Source: Heterohyrax brucei (taxonomy: Eukaryota > Chordata > Mammalia > Hyracoidea > Procaviidae). From it: DNA of 64,000 nt. This document shows, one piece after another, positions 33,911 to 45,357 of this stretch (position 1 is the first letter of the stretch; every line of letters begins with the position of its first letter). The notes beneath the pieces are model-generated. The model did no database searches and was not told where the DNA came from. It saw nothing but the letters and a program-made list of their open reading frames with translations. A program made the position numbers and the translations under genes. Location: assembly GCA_028571685.1 (NCBI GenBank), contig CM053152.1, positions 24,002,001 through 24,066,000 on the forward strand, in the 5' to 3' direction.

Positions 33911-35054
33911 AACAGATCTAACAGGAACTCACTGAGAGTCCAAGCGGTCACATCACAGGGCTGAGTCAGGCTGCACTGGGGGACATCCCTCCAGAGATCC
34001 CTCCAGGGGTCTCTGGGCAGGCCCAGTGGAGTGAGGAAGATATTCCACACATTGATTTAAAATGTGACAGGAATCACATCTGTGTTGTTGTTAGTTGCTG
34101 TTGAGTCAGCTTCTAATTTAATTCTCCTTATGGTTCTTCACAATGAAGCAGAAAATGGTAACAGACTTAATGAGACACCCATTTGGCAGGCAGTTGATTT
34201 GAAAAGAGAAAGTCTTAATTAACAGTTACACCAGCTTATGTTTGTTACATTTCATGTCTTAAGAAAGCAAGCTGCTGTTGTTTTTTACATTTTTTAAAAA
34301 CTTTCACAGGTAAATGTAAATCAGATATTTTTGTTTGTTAAACATTTACTGAGCGTTTCTGGCCTCATTCCTGGAACCTCCTGTTAGCTACACAAGGCAG
34401 TGTGGGGTGAAAAGTAAGTATACATACAGGGAATCTCACTGGGTAGAGGAAGGGGCAGTAGCCTGGGGAAGGGGGTTAGGAAAGGCTTCCCAGCTCAGAC
34501 CAAGCTCTTGTTGCCTTTTTCTCCCTCAGCTGCTTAGAGCCACAGACGACAAATGTGTTCTCTTCTCTTAGTTGTACCAATGCCATCAGTGAAATCAGGA
34601 AGTTTTCTTTCAGTCCCCTGTTCTAGTTATTCCCATACAATGAGAAAAGGAGAACCAATTGTTTCTCATGCTCAATAACAAATGTTTTGTAAGAATAGTA
34701 AAGTGATTGAATCTAACTTCCTGAATGTTTACATGACTTTAATATAAGGTACTTTATGCATCTGTTACATGAAGTTTAGATAAATAGGTGAGACATCTAA
34801 AAAAATGTTTTCAAACATGAATCTTCTGTGTAGTGTGTCAGGCTGGTGATGGGAAGTAGAGCCTCATTATTAGTACACTACCAGCATGCACAGGAGACTA
34901 AGAGAAATCGCCTCTGTTTCATTACCTTCTCTGTAATTAGGGGATTCATAATTTTTCTGCTTCCTACCTGCTTTCTGAAATATAATAATTCAAAATGATA
35001 CAAAGCTATAAACACATATAGAATTAATATTTCATCATGTTTTATAATGATCAC

Positions 35055-35310
35055 CACAACCACCTGTTGCCAGTGAGCTGACATCATCTTTGTGGTGACT
35101 CTATGTGTGTCCTAGCAGAACTGGGTTCCATAGGTTTTCTTTTCCATTTATCAAGATGCTGCTTATTGGTTCAGTTGTGAGGATTTTTGTTTTCTTGATT
35201 TTGAGGTGTAATCCATACTGAAGGCTGCAGCCTTTGATTTTCAACAATTAAGTGCTTTAAGTTTTTGTCACTTTCAATAAACTAGGTTATATCACATACA
35301 TCTTTGCAAA
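35055..35310 (-). mobile_element. SINE/RTE composite fragment, antisense
   Basis: A degenerate SINE-like start is followed by 'tggttcagttgtgaggattt' and 'gaggtgtaatccatactgaa', which match the RTE at 20980-21050. Confidence 0.65.
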
Positions 35311-35422
35311 TCTATGTCAGCCTCCCTCCTGTAGGATTACAGGTACCCAGATATTGAGAAAATTGAGTAGACTAAATACTGACTTATTTGAACGTCTCTC
35401 CTCTTTTCAATATCATGTGTAG

Positions 35423-35529
35423 GTGTGCACCAGGATATTTTGGGAATCCCCAGAAATTTGGAGGTAGCTGCCAGCCATGCAGTTGTAATAACAATGGCCA
35501 GTTGGGCAGCTGTGACCCCCTGACTGGAG
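35423..35529 (+). CDS. LAMA3: LAMA3 exon: LE repeat (residues 159-195)
   Basis: Acceptor ...gtgtag|G and donor GGAG|gtaaga; 107 bp. Encodes '[20 protein letters not shown]', then [15 protein letters not shown], a canonical LE unit. Phase 2 in, phase 1 out; the aspartate codon is split with the next exon. Confidence 0.97.
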
Positions 35530-37287
35530 GTAAGATTGACTCACATCTCTATTAACCTGCATTTATAAAATTAACATAAAATAACAGGCTAGGAATCCAA
35601 GCAGAAAGTTTCAGAAAGCATGAGCAATTTCTGCTAACAAGTTGTCCTCTTGTTTTGACAATCCTGGGATTGCTTACATAACTATTTATAGCCTGGGTGA
35701 CTAACTAAATTAGGTTTTTCAAAAAAAGTGACTGGTTTTGAAACTCAACTAGTAATAGGCAAAATAATTTCAGAACCTACCTTTCTATTTTGCTATGATC
35801 ACCTGTTGACACTGTAAGGTTATCATCCATCAGCTCTTTTCATGTGTGTATTTGAAGACATCAAATCTCTCTTTCTCTTACAGCAGTAAATGATCTGTGG
35901 CATGGTTGGCATAAGTGAGGCAGAGTTTACAGAACAAGGAAAAGAGGGTAACTCACACCTAGTGTAGGTTCGTTAGCAGCAACTAGGGAAAAAAGGAAAA
36001 GTATCCTCCTCCTTTTGTGATAAAGATTTTAATGTGGTTTATCAGGAGAATGACATTATATACTGTATTTTTACACAAATAATGTGTATCTTCCATGTTT
36101 GTTTACTAACTGATCCTTCCCCATGACATATTTTCATAAGCATCACTATGCCAATTTTTTTCACACATTACTGTAAAGAAAAGAAAAAATACCTTGCTGG
36201 TGGAGGGTGCAGTTGACATACATATTTGTGTAACAATATGATAGTATGGCACTAAACCTTTAGACACTTTCATGTTGTATTTATAGAAAAGATGGATAGA
36301 CTAAAACCTAGATGTAAGGACTAGATCTGATCAAGTGATTACTCCCCAAGGAATATAGAGTAAGTTAATGTCAGTCTAGAAGGAGGCACCTAGCATCCAG
36401 GTCATGGGACTTCATCCTTGGCTCTGTTTTGCTCGACATTTTTTGACTCAGATGGAAAGATAGAAAACTAGCCAGTTATCATATGACTTCAAGTTGAGAA
36501 GGATAAAAAATGCCTATATCACAGATTTATGATCCCAAAAGGCCCTAAGAAGCCTTAACAGTCTAGAATAATAAGCCAGTTTTTATCAACAAGCTTGTGT
36601 TAGGGATAAGACCTATGTTGTTGTTGGTATGTTGTATCCTATGTTGTTGCTAGGTGACATTTGAGTCAGTTCCAATTTCTAGCAACCCTATGTGTAACAG
36701 AGTGAAACACTTCCCAGTTGTGTGCCGGCCTCACAATCATTGCTATGCTTCAGGCCATTGTTGCAGCCACTGTTCAGTCCATCTCATTAAGGATCTTCCT
36801 CTTTTTCTCTGACCTTCTACTTTACCAAGCGTGATGTCCTTCTCCAGGGACTGATTCCTCCTAGTGATGTGTCCAAAGTATGTAAGAGAAGTCTCTCCAT
36901 CCTCCCTTCTAAGGAACATTCTGGCTGTACTTCTTCATTGTATCTGGAAGCCACCATCAAGTTGTAGAGGGAAAGTCTAATTAATCAAAGTGAATTCTTG
37001 AGAAAGATAACTTTTATAGTGATGACCCTTTTAGGGAGAAGAAACTGAATGCATGTTAAGGCAGAGTTATCATCAGGAGGCCACAAAAGAAATTCCTGCA
37101 GCAAGCCTGCCAGGAGGTGAGACAGGTCCCTGAGCAATGGTGTGGGGCAGGGTAGGAAGAGAAGAGCCAGGGATGCTGGATAGTTGAGTGACCAAAATTT
37201 CCCCAAACCAGCTGTTCCGAAAATGAAGCTACAAACTAGGTGAAGAATAAGCTAACGATTCGTTTTTTGGTTACTTTCCGATTTCAG
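35530..37287 (+). other. LAMA3: Intron; only one RTE fragment recognised
   Basis: 35530-36642 shows nothing identifiable. An RTE fragment lies at 36643-36948. Confidence 0.7.
36643..36948 (-). mobile_element. RTE LINE 3' fragment, antisense
   Basis: 'gagtcagttccaatttctag', 'gcgtgatgtccttctccagg' and 'ggctgtacttcttc' follow the same order as in the RTE at 20358 onward. Confidence 0.8.
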
Positions 37288-37338
37288 ATTGCATAAACCA
37301 GGAACCCAAAGATAGCGGCCCTGGGGAAGAATGCGATG
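37288..37338 (+). CDS. LAMA3: LAMA3 exon: end of LE region (residues 195-212)
   Basis: A 51-bp exon, acceptor ...tttcag|AT and donor GATG|gtgaga. Encodes 'CINQEPKDSGPGEECD', the short linker between the last LE repeat and the coiled coil. Split aspartate codons at both ends keep frame. Confidence 0.95.
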
Positions 37339-37912
37339 GTGAGAAAGAAACTCCCTTCTCCTTTCCAGTCTGGGTTTTAGTTGGATGCACAAGCCCTGTG
37401 TTGAGACATCCATTTCTCAGGCTGGGAAAGCAGTGGTGGGAGAAAGTGAGACGGCGGTGTGTTTATGGGTCAGCTGTGGGTTCCTTAGGTTTAAAGTCAC
37501 ATTTAGCCTCTGTCGACCAGTAGATGCATGACACTGGACAAGCAGTCTTACTTCTCCAAGTCTGAGTTTTATGATTGTACAATGGTCATAATAATTATAC
37601 CTACTTCATGTGGTTATTGGGAAAATGATTGTAAATTTTGCATCACAATGCCTGGTAAATAGTAAATGCTAAATCAGAGCTCTTTATTATTATTTTGCCC
37701 ACATACAAAATAAGCAGTGAGTCGCATAGAACCATCATTTCTTATAAAATGCTCCTTATCCAGGGATCTCCCCTTTTCCGGTTTTGTGGGGTTATGATCT
37801 TTGCCTGTGATAATCTTTGTGCGTATCAGCTGCACCGCACAGCCGTTGTGCTCTCTGTCCTTCTTGTGGCTCCAGTCTACAGCACATTTGCCTTTGATTG
37901 TGGCCCTTACAG
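37339..37912 (+). other. LAMA3: Intron with a MIR-like fragment
   Basis: 574 bp. 37510-37675 looks like an ancient MIR (sense). The rest holds nothing identifiable. Confidence 0.55.
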
Positions 37913-38064
37913 ATTGTGACAGCTGTGTGGTGACACTCCTGAATGACGTGGCCGCAATGAGCAATGAGCTCCGCCTGGTCAAGTCTCAGCTACAGGGAAT
38001 GAGTGCCAGTGCAGGGGCTCTGGAGCAGATGAGGCACTTGGAGACTCAGACCAAGGACCTGAGG
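37913..38064 (+). CDS. LAMA3: LAMA3 exon: start of coiled coil (residues 212-262)
   Basis: Acceptor ...cttacag|AT and donor AGG|gtaaat; 152 bp. It starts with 'DCDSCVVTLLNDVAAMSNEL'; with the previous exon this gives a C-D-D-C-D-S-C cluster. Cysteines at this edge of laminin domain II form the interchain disulfides of the trimer. Heptad pattern continues to 'MRHLETQTKDLR'. Confidence 0.97.
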
Positions 38065-38820
38065 GTAAATACCCTGTGGGTCTAGCATGGTGCCTTGCCC
38101 CGGGTGGGTGCTTCAAGAAAAGATGCTGCGTGAATGGCTACTCTTCTAATAGGAAACCGGGAGAGGTTGGGCTTTCCTCCTTCTGATCCAAATGCAGATG
38201 GGTTTTTGATGATAGAAAGTACTAACACTTATGGACTGATTGCTTGTGGGTTAATTTTTCTCATAGAGCCTTTAGCTCAGTATCTTTCATGCAGAAGCCT
38301 CTCAAAAATAGATTTATGTAGAATTGGTATTAGTTTTTGCTTAGTTATCTGACAGGTTTTTCCAGTGAAAGCATCTGACCTATGCTTTTCTTTGTTTGAA
38401 GGTTTTTGTTTTGCCTTGATTTGCTTTTCTGTTTTAAGTACAAATTCCTTTTAAAAAAACAGATATGGGACTATTGGACTTACCCATAGTTTTTCTTCTC
38501 CCTTCAGTGATATTTTATACTTTGTGTCTTTCAAATAGTTTGTCCACTTTATCTACACGGTTTCTGTGCTTGTTATTTTTTCTACATTTTGCTTACTTTG
38601 GTTTTAATTTGCTCTTTATTTTCTAGTTCTTTAATATGAAGCCTTATTTTATTGTTTCAAAACCTTTACTGTTCTCTGATGTAAGCATTTAATACTATAA
38701 ATTTGCCCCAAGCACCGTTCTAGCTGTGTATTACAGTTCGTAATGTTCTGTTTTCATTTACTTCAACAAAATAGCCCATCAGCAATCAAACAAGAAGAAG
38801 TAAATAGGAAACTATTTGAT

Positions 38821-38888
38821 TGAAAATGAAGGAAATGAAAAAGATACTTGTTGAATGAAATGAAGGAAATGAAAAAGATACTTATCTC
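38821..38888 (+). repeat. 34-bp tandem duplication
   Basis: 'atgaaggaaatgaaaaagat' occurs at 38826 and 38860, so the period is 34. Confidence 0.9.
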
Positions 38889-39202
38889 AGTAGATGAGAT
38901 AGTAGACTAGACACAGTAAAAGATGCATTAATAAGTTTAATATGTGCTTTTTGGGAAGAGGGCTTCATTCAAAACCTATTAGTGGCTGTAGCTGAATGGA
39001 CATATAAAAAAGAAATTTCTAGAAAAATTACTCTCTTCCATCCCATCAGGGTAAATTTAGTCTGTGGTTGATAGGCTTAATATAGAAGAGAGAGAGAAAA
39101 ACAAAAGCATAACAAAACAAAAAACCTTTGTATTTTGAGAGATGAAGAAACCAGTTACTTGGATTTCATTAATTCAGCCCTACACTTCTTCAGAGAAGGG
39201 AA

Positions 39203-39420
39203 AGGAACTGACATTTTTATACTCCTACTGTGTGTCAGGCTCTGTGCTAAGTGCCTTCCTGACTTAAACCTCATAATGTCTCGGTGAGGAAAAGAGTATT
39301 ATTTTTGCTTAAAATGCATAGGGAAGCTAGATCATGCGTTCAGAGTCACACAGCTAGTGTATGGCAGTTCTAGAAGAGTTCAAACCAAGGTCCAGTTCTG
39401 AACACCGTGCTGTGCTCCAT
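39203..39420 (+). mobile_element. MIR-type ancient SINE
   Basis: 'ctgtgtgtcaggctctgtgc' and 'agagtcacacagctagtgta' are MIR landmarks in the right order. Confidence 0.6.
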
Positions 39421-39551
39421 CACACCTCTAACCCAGGCATTCTGCTAACGTAGTGATGAGCCCCAGCCAGTTTTCTCAGAGTACAAGTAAAATACCTTCT
39501 TGTTCTGTCATATGCACTGTAAAAATTTGGTAAGAAAAGTATGAAAAGAGA

Positions 39552-39885
39552 ACTTTTTTTGTCTTTCGAGAACAAAAAATTTATTTCCTCAGAGTTCTGG
39601 AGGCTGGAAGTCTGAATCAGGGTGTTGTCAGGGCCATGCTGTTTCTGTAGGCTCTGGAGGGAAAATCCTTCCCCTTCTTGATGCTTCCTGGGCTTGTGGA
39701 GGGATCCTCAACACTTTGTCTTCCCCTGTCTGTTCTCCATTTTTTATGAAACGCCACTCAGAAGGGATTGGGATTAGGGCCCACCCTAACATCTCCAAAG
39801 AAAAGCCCCTATTTTCCCAGACAGGGTTTCATTCATAGGTACAGGAGTTAGGACTCCAAAATATCTGTTTTTGGAGACCCTGTGA
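39552..39885 (-). mobile_element. MaLR-like LTR fragment, antisense
   Basis: 'cagagttctggaggctggaa' and 'ggattagggcccaccctaac' are typical of reversed MLT1/MST LTRs. The ends are missing. Confidence 0.6.
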
Positions 39886-40028
39886 GAACTAACATTTTTG
39901 AATACTCATGTGTATATAACGTTTTATATTAGCTCATTAATCATCAAAAACAACTGCAGTTTGATACTGTAATCCCCAGTTTACTGATGAAGGAGATAAG
40001 GCTCAGTAAGGTTTAGCTAGTAAGTGGT
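39886..40028 (+). mobile_element. MIR-type ancient SINE
   Basis: 'taatccccagtttactgatg' and 'aaggtttagctagtaagtgg' match the MIR 3' half. Confidence 0.5.
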
Positions 40029-40066
40029 TTATCAAGGGTGTGGACATAAATCTTTCTAGCTGTAAA

Positions 40067-40130
40067 AGCAAAACCAAACCAAACCCACTGCTAAGGACTC
40101 GATTCCGACTCACAGCAACTGTAAAGCTTG
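40067..40130 (-). mobile_element. AfroSINE fragment, antisense
   Basis: 'aaacccactgctaaggactc' and 'gattccgactcacagcaact'. Confidence 0.75.
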
Positions 40131-40284
40131 TTAGTCAACTCTGGCTATCAGATGTGAATCTAGGTAATGATATTGTTTTTTTTCCTAAGTCTTCTCAAGA
40201 TATTAATACATCTTTACAGTAAATAAAAAAATAATCAGTACCGTAGATATTATGTGCAGCAATGTTACCCTCTAAAAATAGCGG

Positions 40285-40440
40285 ACAGGGGACCTGGATT
40301 CTGGTCCTGAATCATTGACCATAAACAGCCATGGACAACTTCCTCAACTTCTTTTGGCGTCTGTTTTCTCATTTGTAGAATGAGCATATTCAGTTAAATG
40401 ACCTCTGAGTTCTCCTCTAGCTCTAAAATTGTCAGAATCC
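40285..40440 (+). mobile_element. MIR-like ancient SINE
   Basis: 'gtctgttttctcatttgtag' and 'atgacctctgagttctcctc' are MIR-family landmarks. Confidence 0.45.
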
Positions 40441-40504
40441 AATGGTCCCTTCAATAAAGGAGCTATACGCTCTGCTTTCAGTATTATTAGATTAAATATG
40501 CCAT

Positions 40505-40556
40505 AAAAAAAATTCCACTGGGTCAATTCCAACTCATAGCAATACTACATAGGTTA
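40505..40556 (-). mobile_element. AfroSINE fragment, antisense
   Basis: 'ccactgggtcaattccaact' and 'catagcaatactacatagg'. Confidence 0.65.
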
Positions 40557-40880
40557 TCAAAAAACTGAATTGGGTATAGTTCTGAGAATTAGTATTTCAG
40601 GTAAGTAATATCACTCTCAATTCTGAAAGGCTAGGTCAGTAAACTATCGCTTCTCTTTACTTTTTAAAAAATTGCTGCTTTATTCTAGAACTGTATCACA
40701 ATTCACAGTGGAAAATAAATTCTTCATGTAGCCTATTTCAAAGAAACACATTTCTTTTCCTGTAGAACCAGTATTTATCTTGCTAAATGAATCTTTTGAT
40801 ATCGTTACCAGGTTGTACAGGGTTGTTCAGACTTTTAATGTTTACTTTGAGGTGAGATTAACTTTGTATTTTATTTTCAG

Positions 40881-40991
40881 AATCAGTTGCACAACTACCG
40901 TTCTACCATTTCAAATCATAGATCAAAAATGGATGGCCTGGAAAAAGAACTGAGTAATTTGAATCGTGAATTTGACACTCTGCAAGAAAAG
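40881..40991 (+). CDS. LAMA3: LAMA3 exon: coiled coil (residues 263-299)
   Basis: Acceptor ...attttcag|AAT and donor AAG|gtaggg; 111 bp, phase 0. Encodes 'NQLHNYRSTISNHRSKMDGL', then heptads ending 'FDTLQEK'. The following intron is only 104 bp (40992-41095). Confidence 0.96.
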
Positions 40992-41095
40992 GTAGGGAGT
41001 TAGGTCAATTACCTTAATTTTTTTTTCAAGACATTTAACATTTTTCCCCTGTAGACTTAATTTGTTGCTGATCAATTTATTTATTTTTTATACAG

Positions 41096-41207
41096 GTTCA
41101 AATGAATTCTAGAAAAGCACAAACATTATATAACAATGTTGATCGGACACTCCAAAGTGCAAAAGAGCTGGACACAAAGATTAAAAGCATCATCAGGAAT
41201 GTGCACA
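41096..41207 (+). CDS. LAMA3: LAMA3 exon: coiled coil (residues 300-337)
   Basis: Acceptor ...tatacag|GTT and donor CACA|gtaagt; 112 bp. Encodes 'VQMNSRKAQTLYNNVDRTLQ' and 'SAKELDTKIKSIIRNVH'. The next intron is 206 bp. Confidence 0.96.
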
Positions 41208-41413
41208 GTAAGTAGAGCTACTCAATCCAATTAAATAGTTTTATTACGTGGCTTTTGTTGTACACTGAGAATTTTCGTTTTAAGCATTCAGCATTATAAG
41301 AAAGGCCTTGTGTTGAACTAACATGAACCCTCCATAAAAGTCTCTAATTTGTTTTTCAGTAGTCATCTGGAGCACAGAATTCCCAGTTTAATAAACTATT
41401 CAATGTTTTCTAG

Positions 41414-41581
41414 TTCTCCTGAAGCAGATATCAGGGATAAGTGGAGGAGGAAACAACCTGCCTTCAGGAGATGTTTCCAGACAGTTGGCGGAAGCAGAGC
41501 GCATGTTGAGGGAGATGCGAAACCGTGACTTTGGGAAGCACTTGAGAGAAGCCGAAGCGGACAAAAGGGAGGCTCAACTCT
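41414..41581 (+). CDS. LAMA3: LAMA3 exon: coiled coil (residues 337-393)
   Basis: Acceptor ...tttctag|TT and donor CTCT|gtaagg; 168 bp. Encodes 'LLKQISGISGGGNNLPSGDV', a flexible Gly/Asn-rich break, then 'MRNRDFGKHLREAEADKREA'. Split codons at both ends join cleanly. Confidence 0.96.
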
Positions 41582-41722
41582 GTAAGGATTTCCTCGGAAT
41601 CTTGCATTCGTTTTGTTCTAGCTGCTTCTCATAAAAGTTGATGCCTCATTTTCCTTTTTAACTATGTTGTCATTCATTAAACTGTCTTTCAGTTTTTTCC
41701 AACTTTATCATTATATCATTTT

Positions 41723-41880
41723 TTAAAGAATCCTTGTATTTAGATGAACGTTTACAGAACACACTAGCTTCTCAGCAAACAATTAGTACATATATTTTTT
41801 GTGATGTTGGTTACCAACACCCAACATGTCAACATTCTCCCTCCTTGACCTTCAGTTCCTTATTACCAGCTTTTTTGCTT
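41723..41880 (-). mobile_element. LINE-1 3' end fragment, antisense
   Basis: 'gatgaacgtttacagaacac' and 'cattctccctccttgacctt' match the start of the L1 copy at 48230. Confidence 0.65.
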
Positions 41881-41881
41881 T

Positions 41882-41914
41882 TGAAATACGAGTGGTGTTA
41901 GCACTCGTATTTCA
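41882..41914. repeat. Perfect 13-bp hairpin with 7-base loop
   Basis: tgaaatacgagtg (41882-41894), loop gtgttag, cactcgtatttca (41902-41914). It sits exactly at the end of an L1 fragment. Confidence 0.95.
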
Positions 41915-42507
41915 GAAACCAAAAATGCATACACTAGCAATTTACTGTCTAGATTGAATTTTGACTAGGTTTTGACTGGGGAAAATACCTCAACTCCAAA
42001 CTTGGAGAAATGAGAGTTTGGTGCCTATTTTTTCAAAGACTGGTATTTCTTTTCTGGTGAAATGATGTGTCAATGATTAATGTGCAGATAGGACCAGTTT
42101 TCTTTTAGCATTTGTACTATTTAAGTTTAATTTTAGTCTTGTAAGGTGGGAGAATTTTTCATGGCAAAAACATGTTTTTTACACTCTAGCAGATCTCATT
42201 CAAGTGCCAAGCTTGACCAGTCCTGTAACCATGAGGAGATCCCCTAGTTTCTGTGCACCTGCATCTCCTTATGCAGTGCCTGACGATGCTAATTACTGTT
42301 TTCATGGGGCTGTGATGAGTGTTCAGTGAGGCAGCGTGTGCATCACACACACAGGTGCTTGTATAAACATCCCTTTCCTCTCTCCATTGCTTACAAGTTC
42401 AAGAAAATGCACAAAATTAGTAGAAACTCAGTTCTCCCTCTGCAGTCTGTAAATTCGCTTCAGTACGTTTATCTGTCACATGGAAAACACAAAATAATGT
42501 GTTACAG

Positions 42508-42704
42508 TGCTGACTCGGATAAGAAGCTGGCTAGAAAACAACCAAGTGGAGAACAACGGACTTGTTAGGAGTATGCAGGATTCTTTAAATGAATATGAAG
42601 CCAAACTCAGTGACCTTCGTGGGGCGCTACAGGAGGCAACCTCCCAAGCAAAGAAAGCCAGTGACCTCAACCAAGACAATGAGAGAGCCTTGGAAGCCAT
42701 CAAG
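42508..42704 (+). CDS. LAMA3: LAMA3 exon: coiled coil (residues 393-458)
   Basis: Acceptor ...gttacag|TG and donor AAG|gtgagt; 197 bp. Encodes 'LTRIRSWLENNQVENNGLVR' and 'SLNEYEAKLSDLRGALQEAT', ending 'NERALEAIK' in phase 0. Confidence 0.97.
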
Positions 42705-42817
42705 GTGAGTTCGCAGTTGGAGTGCAAGTGTTTTGATTTATGATCAGAGTGGGGAAGCAAGCAGGTTTTATTATGACCATGCTATTATTACCAGGGCCTC
42801 CGCTGGCACGTCTGGTT

Positions 42818-43050
42818 GTTGTTAACTGGTGTTTAGTCAGTCCCCAACTCATAGCAACCCCATGCATAACGGAAGAAATGCTGCCCGGTCCTGTGCCGTC
42901 CTCATGATTGGTTGTGGGTTGGAGGATTATGATCTGCAGGATTTTTACAGACTGATTTTTGGAAGTAGACTGTCAGGCCTTTTCACTAGGCCATCTTGGT
43001 CTGGAAGCTCCACTGAAATCTGTTTAGCATCCTAGTCACACACAAGCCTC
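42818..43050 (-). mobile_element. AfroSINE/RTE-related SINE variant, antisense
   Basis: 'gtcagtccccaactcatagc' head, then 'ggttgtgggttggaggatta' and 'ggtctggaagctccactgaa'. A longer subtype not seen elsewhere in the window. Confidence 0.65.
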
Positions 43051-43424
43051 TTCTTATGATGGACCTCTACAGATTACCACTTTAAACCAATTCAACAAAA
43101 ATGAGGCACTAAATGCAAAATCAAAGTGGTTTCTATTTTTCAGCTACCAGAAAAGATTGTGTACTTAAACCACAGAGAAAACGGCTTCATCTCCAGACCT
43201 GACTGAAAGAGCTTTGGAAGAATCATGTTGCCAACTAGATGAGAAATTAAACTAATTATAATGAACTGAAAGTGTATATTACATGCTTTAAACAATTTGC
43301 CTTATGTGTTAGACATATAAACATCATTATCATAATTACCAGCAAAGTCATGTTAAGCCATTACCTGCTTTATAGGAAATTAGTTAATGTACAGGCTGCA
43401 TACAGAAGCTTCCATGACAGATAT

Positions 43425-43681
43425 ATATGTATATATTTTTAATTGTGATTGAATGAAAATGTATATTTCCATATAACTTTGCATACCCACCTATATGCAG
43501 CTTCCACTGCTCTCCCTGCCTGGTGACAGCACACTCTTCCTCTCTGCTCCATATATGTCTTACCCTCCCAACAATCTCCTGTCCCCTCCTCTCCACCCAC
43601 TCCCCGCCTCTAGTAAGAGGTCATCAGGATGACATCCTCTAGATGTATAGAACCATAAGATGCATGCATGATATGGTCACT
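43425..43681 (-). mobile_element. 257-bp LINE-1 3' stub with 12-bp TSD
   Basis: Only the end of the 3' UTR, matching 4800-5040. Perfect direct repeats catgacagatat at 43413-43424 and 43682-43693. Confidence 0.93.
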
Positions 43682-43756
43682 CATGACAGATATTTTTAAT
43701 GGTGAACATCATGTGCTACAACAGCAATAGAAATGTGAGCAATTAAGAAATGACCG

Positions 43757-43970
43757 AAGGAGCCCTGGTAGCACCAACAGTGAAGCACTTGGTTGCTAAC
43801 CTAAAGGTCCGTGTTGGAACCCCCCCAGAGGGTCGCGGGTAGAAAGCTCTGGCAGTCTGTTCTGATAGAGATTACAGCCCAGAAAACACTATAAGGCAGT
43901 TCTGCTCTGTCACCTGGGTCACCATGAAACATATTGATGGCATCTAACGTCGATAACACCAGAAACTGAT
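43757..43970 (+). mobile_element. Long AfroSINE variant, sense
   Basis: 'gagccctggtagcaccaaca' head and 'gattacagcccagaaaacac' centre. The same subtype as the split copy at 49608. Confidence 0.82.
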
Positions 43971-44608
43971 GGTAAGATCAAAGTAGGCTAGCATCGTACT
44001 GACCTCCAAAAAGGAAGAACTGAGTAAATGCCCTTAGCAGTTGACTGTACGCTAAGCTCCCAAAGCCTCACTAGGTAACGACACAGTGGCTTGGCTTCTG
44101 AAGTCGCTGGTTGTGCCAAGAAAATGAAACAGGACCCAATTTTATGGGTTTCTGAACTTGGGCAGCCTTCTAGCCTGGCATTGTTGGCTCCTGTGTCATC
44201 TCTCATTGAAGTTACTGCCACATCTTCGTTAGGATTGGTATGGAGCGTGTGTTGGGGGTTGGTGCTAGTTCAGTCAGTCAAACATCCTCCTTCTGTTCCA
44301 CGGACTAGAGCTAGAACAGATATCCACCTCCCTGGCCCAGTTGACCCCTAGTGTGGAAACCTCCTCCAGCAGTAATGATGGTTGTCTAGTTGACGGGAAG
44401 TTTAAGGAAAGTGTGTCACCACTCCTCCACTGCAAAGACATCAGATTTCCCATCACATCGTGATTGTCTACACAGTCTTTTAAGTCAGCACATTCAAGAA
44501 GACACTCTGGCTTGGAAATTACTTACGTGCTGTTGTCTAGTAAATGCATCTGTGTCTACTGATAATATATCCTGCAGCTCAAAGATGTATTCTTTGTATT
44601 CTCTCCAG

Positions 44609-44725
44609 AGACAAGTTGAAGAAATGAAGTCGCTACAGGGCGAGTTTACCAAGTATCTCACCGCTGCAGATACTTCTTTGGTGCAAACCAATCTCATGCT
44701 GAAGCTGGTGGAGAAAAGCCAGGAG
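44609..44725 (+). CDS. LAMA3: LAMA3 exon: coiled coil (residues 459-497)
   Basis: Acceptor ...tctccag|AGA and donor GAG|gtagca; 117 bp, phase 0. Encodes 'RQVEEMKSLQGEFTKYLTAA' and ends 'LVEKSQE'. The open frame upstream is intron, and the acceptor sets the true start. Confidence 0.96.
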
Positions 44726-45357
44726 GTAGCAAAGATGCTTGTTCTCTAGAAATTCTAAAAATATTTATGTTATATTGCAACAAAACTATGAGATGAGCTG
44801 ACCTGTCTTTTTTCTGCTGAGTATGTGTCTCTGAAATGGAAAGAAAGACAGCCAGTGTGAACAGTTCTCGCTTAGGGGAGGGGTATGAATGAGCTGCTTT
44901 CTTTATGATGACAAAAATCATGAGGATACTTTAAAAACATTAGGAGTGTTTTTGCTAACAGAAAACATTTAAGACTGATAAAAGATGTACAATTTTTTTT
45001 TTTAACAGCTCAGTGGGCATTTTGAAAATACCATTTGTAATGGCAATTTCTTAGCTAGAAAAAAAGTGCTTTCGTTTAGTAGTGTAACTAGAGGTAATAA
45101 TGTCTTTCTACCAAACTTATCAAGGTGTATTAAGAACATTCAAGAAAATGTTCAAAATGCATTTAAGACTTGAGAAAATATTTTCACTGCCTCTATCAGA
45201 AAGTAACCAAGGGATAATTGACTTGGTGAATGGGATTAGAAAATGTGATTTCTCTTTGTTGTCGCCTGGAACTGTGTCATCCATGGCAGAGTTAAATAAG
45301 GTGGTGTACATAGTTTTTGCTTAAATTTATATTGCCTTGTTTACTTGTGGGGAACAG
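44726..45357 (+). other. LAMA3: Intron, no repeat recognised
   Basis: 632 bp, AT-rich. I see nothing in it. Confidence 0.7.

Larger units (their letters stand above)
22602..35422 (+). other. LAMA3: Largest intron in the window (12.8 kb), rich in antisense L1
   Basis: About 7 kb is L1 sequence on the - strand, with SINEs on both strands. 23165-23595, 25416-25838, 25986-26231 and 32691-35054 show nothing firm, apart from a possible L2 fragment at 33810-33910. Confidence 0.75.
38065..40880 (+). other. LAMA3: Intron with MIR, LTR and SINE fragments
   Basis: 38065-38815 and 38890-39200 show nothing identifiable. A 34-bp tandem duplication, MIRs, an LTR fragment and two SINE fragments follow. Confidence 0.65.
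41582..42507 (+). other. LAMA3: Intron with an L1 3' fragment and a perfect hairpin
   Basis: An antisense L1 3' piece lies at about 41723-41880. Nothing identifiable in 41915-42507. Confidence 0.6.
42705..44608 (+). other. LAMA3: Intron with two SINE types and an L1 stub
   Basis: 43051-43410 and 43971-44600 show nothing identifiable. Confidence 0.65.

Noticed and set aside
44390..44749. A 119-residue open frame starting at an upstream ATG
   Set aside because: Only 44609-44725 is exon; the frame before it is intron that happens to be open up to a good acceptor site.
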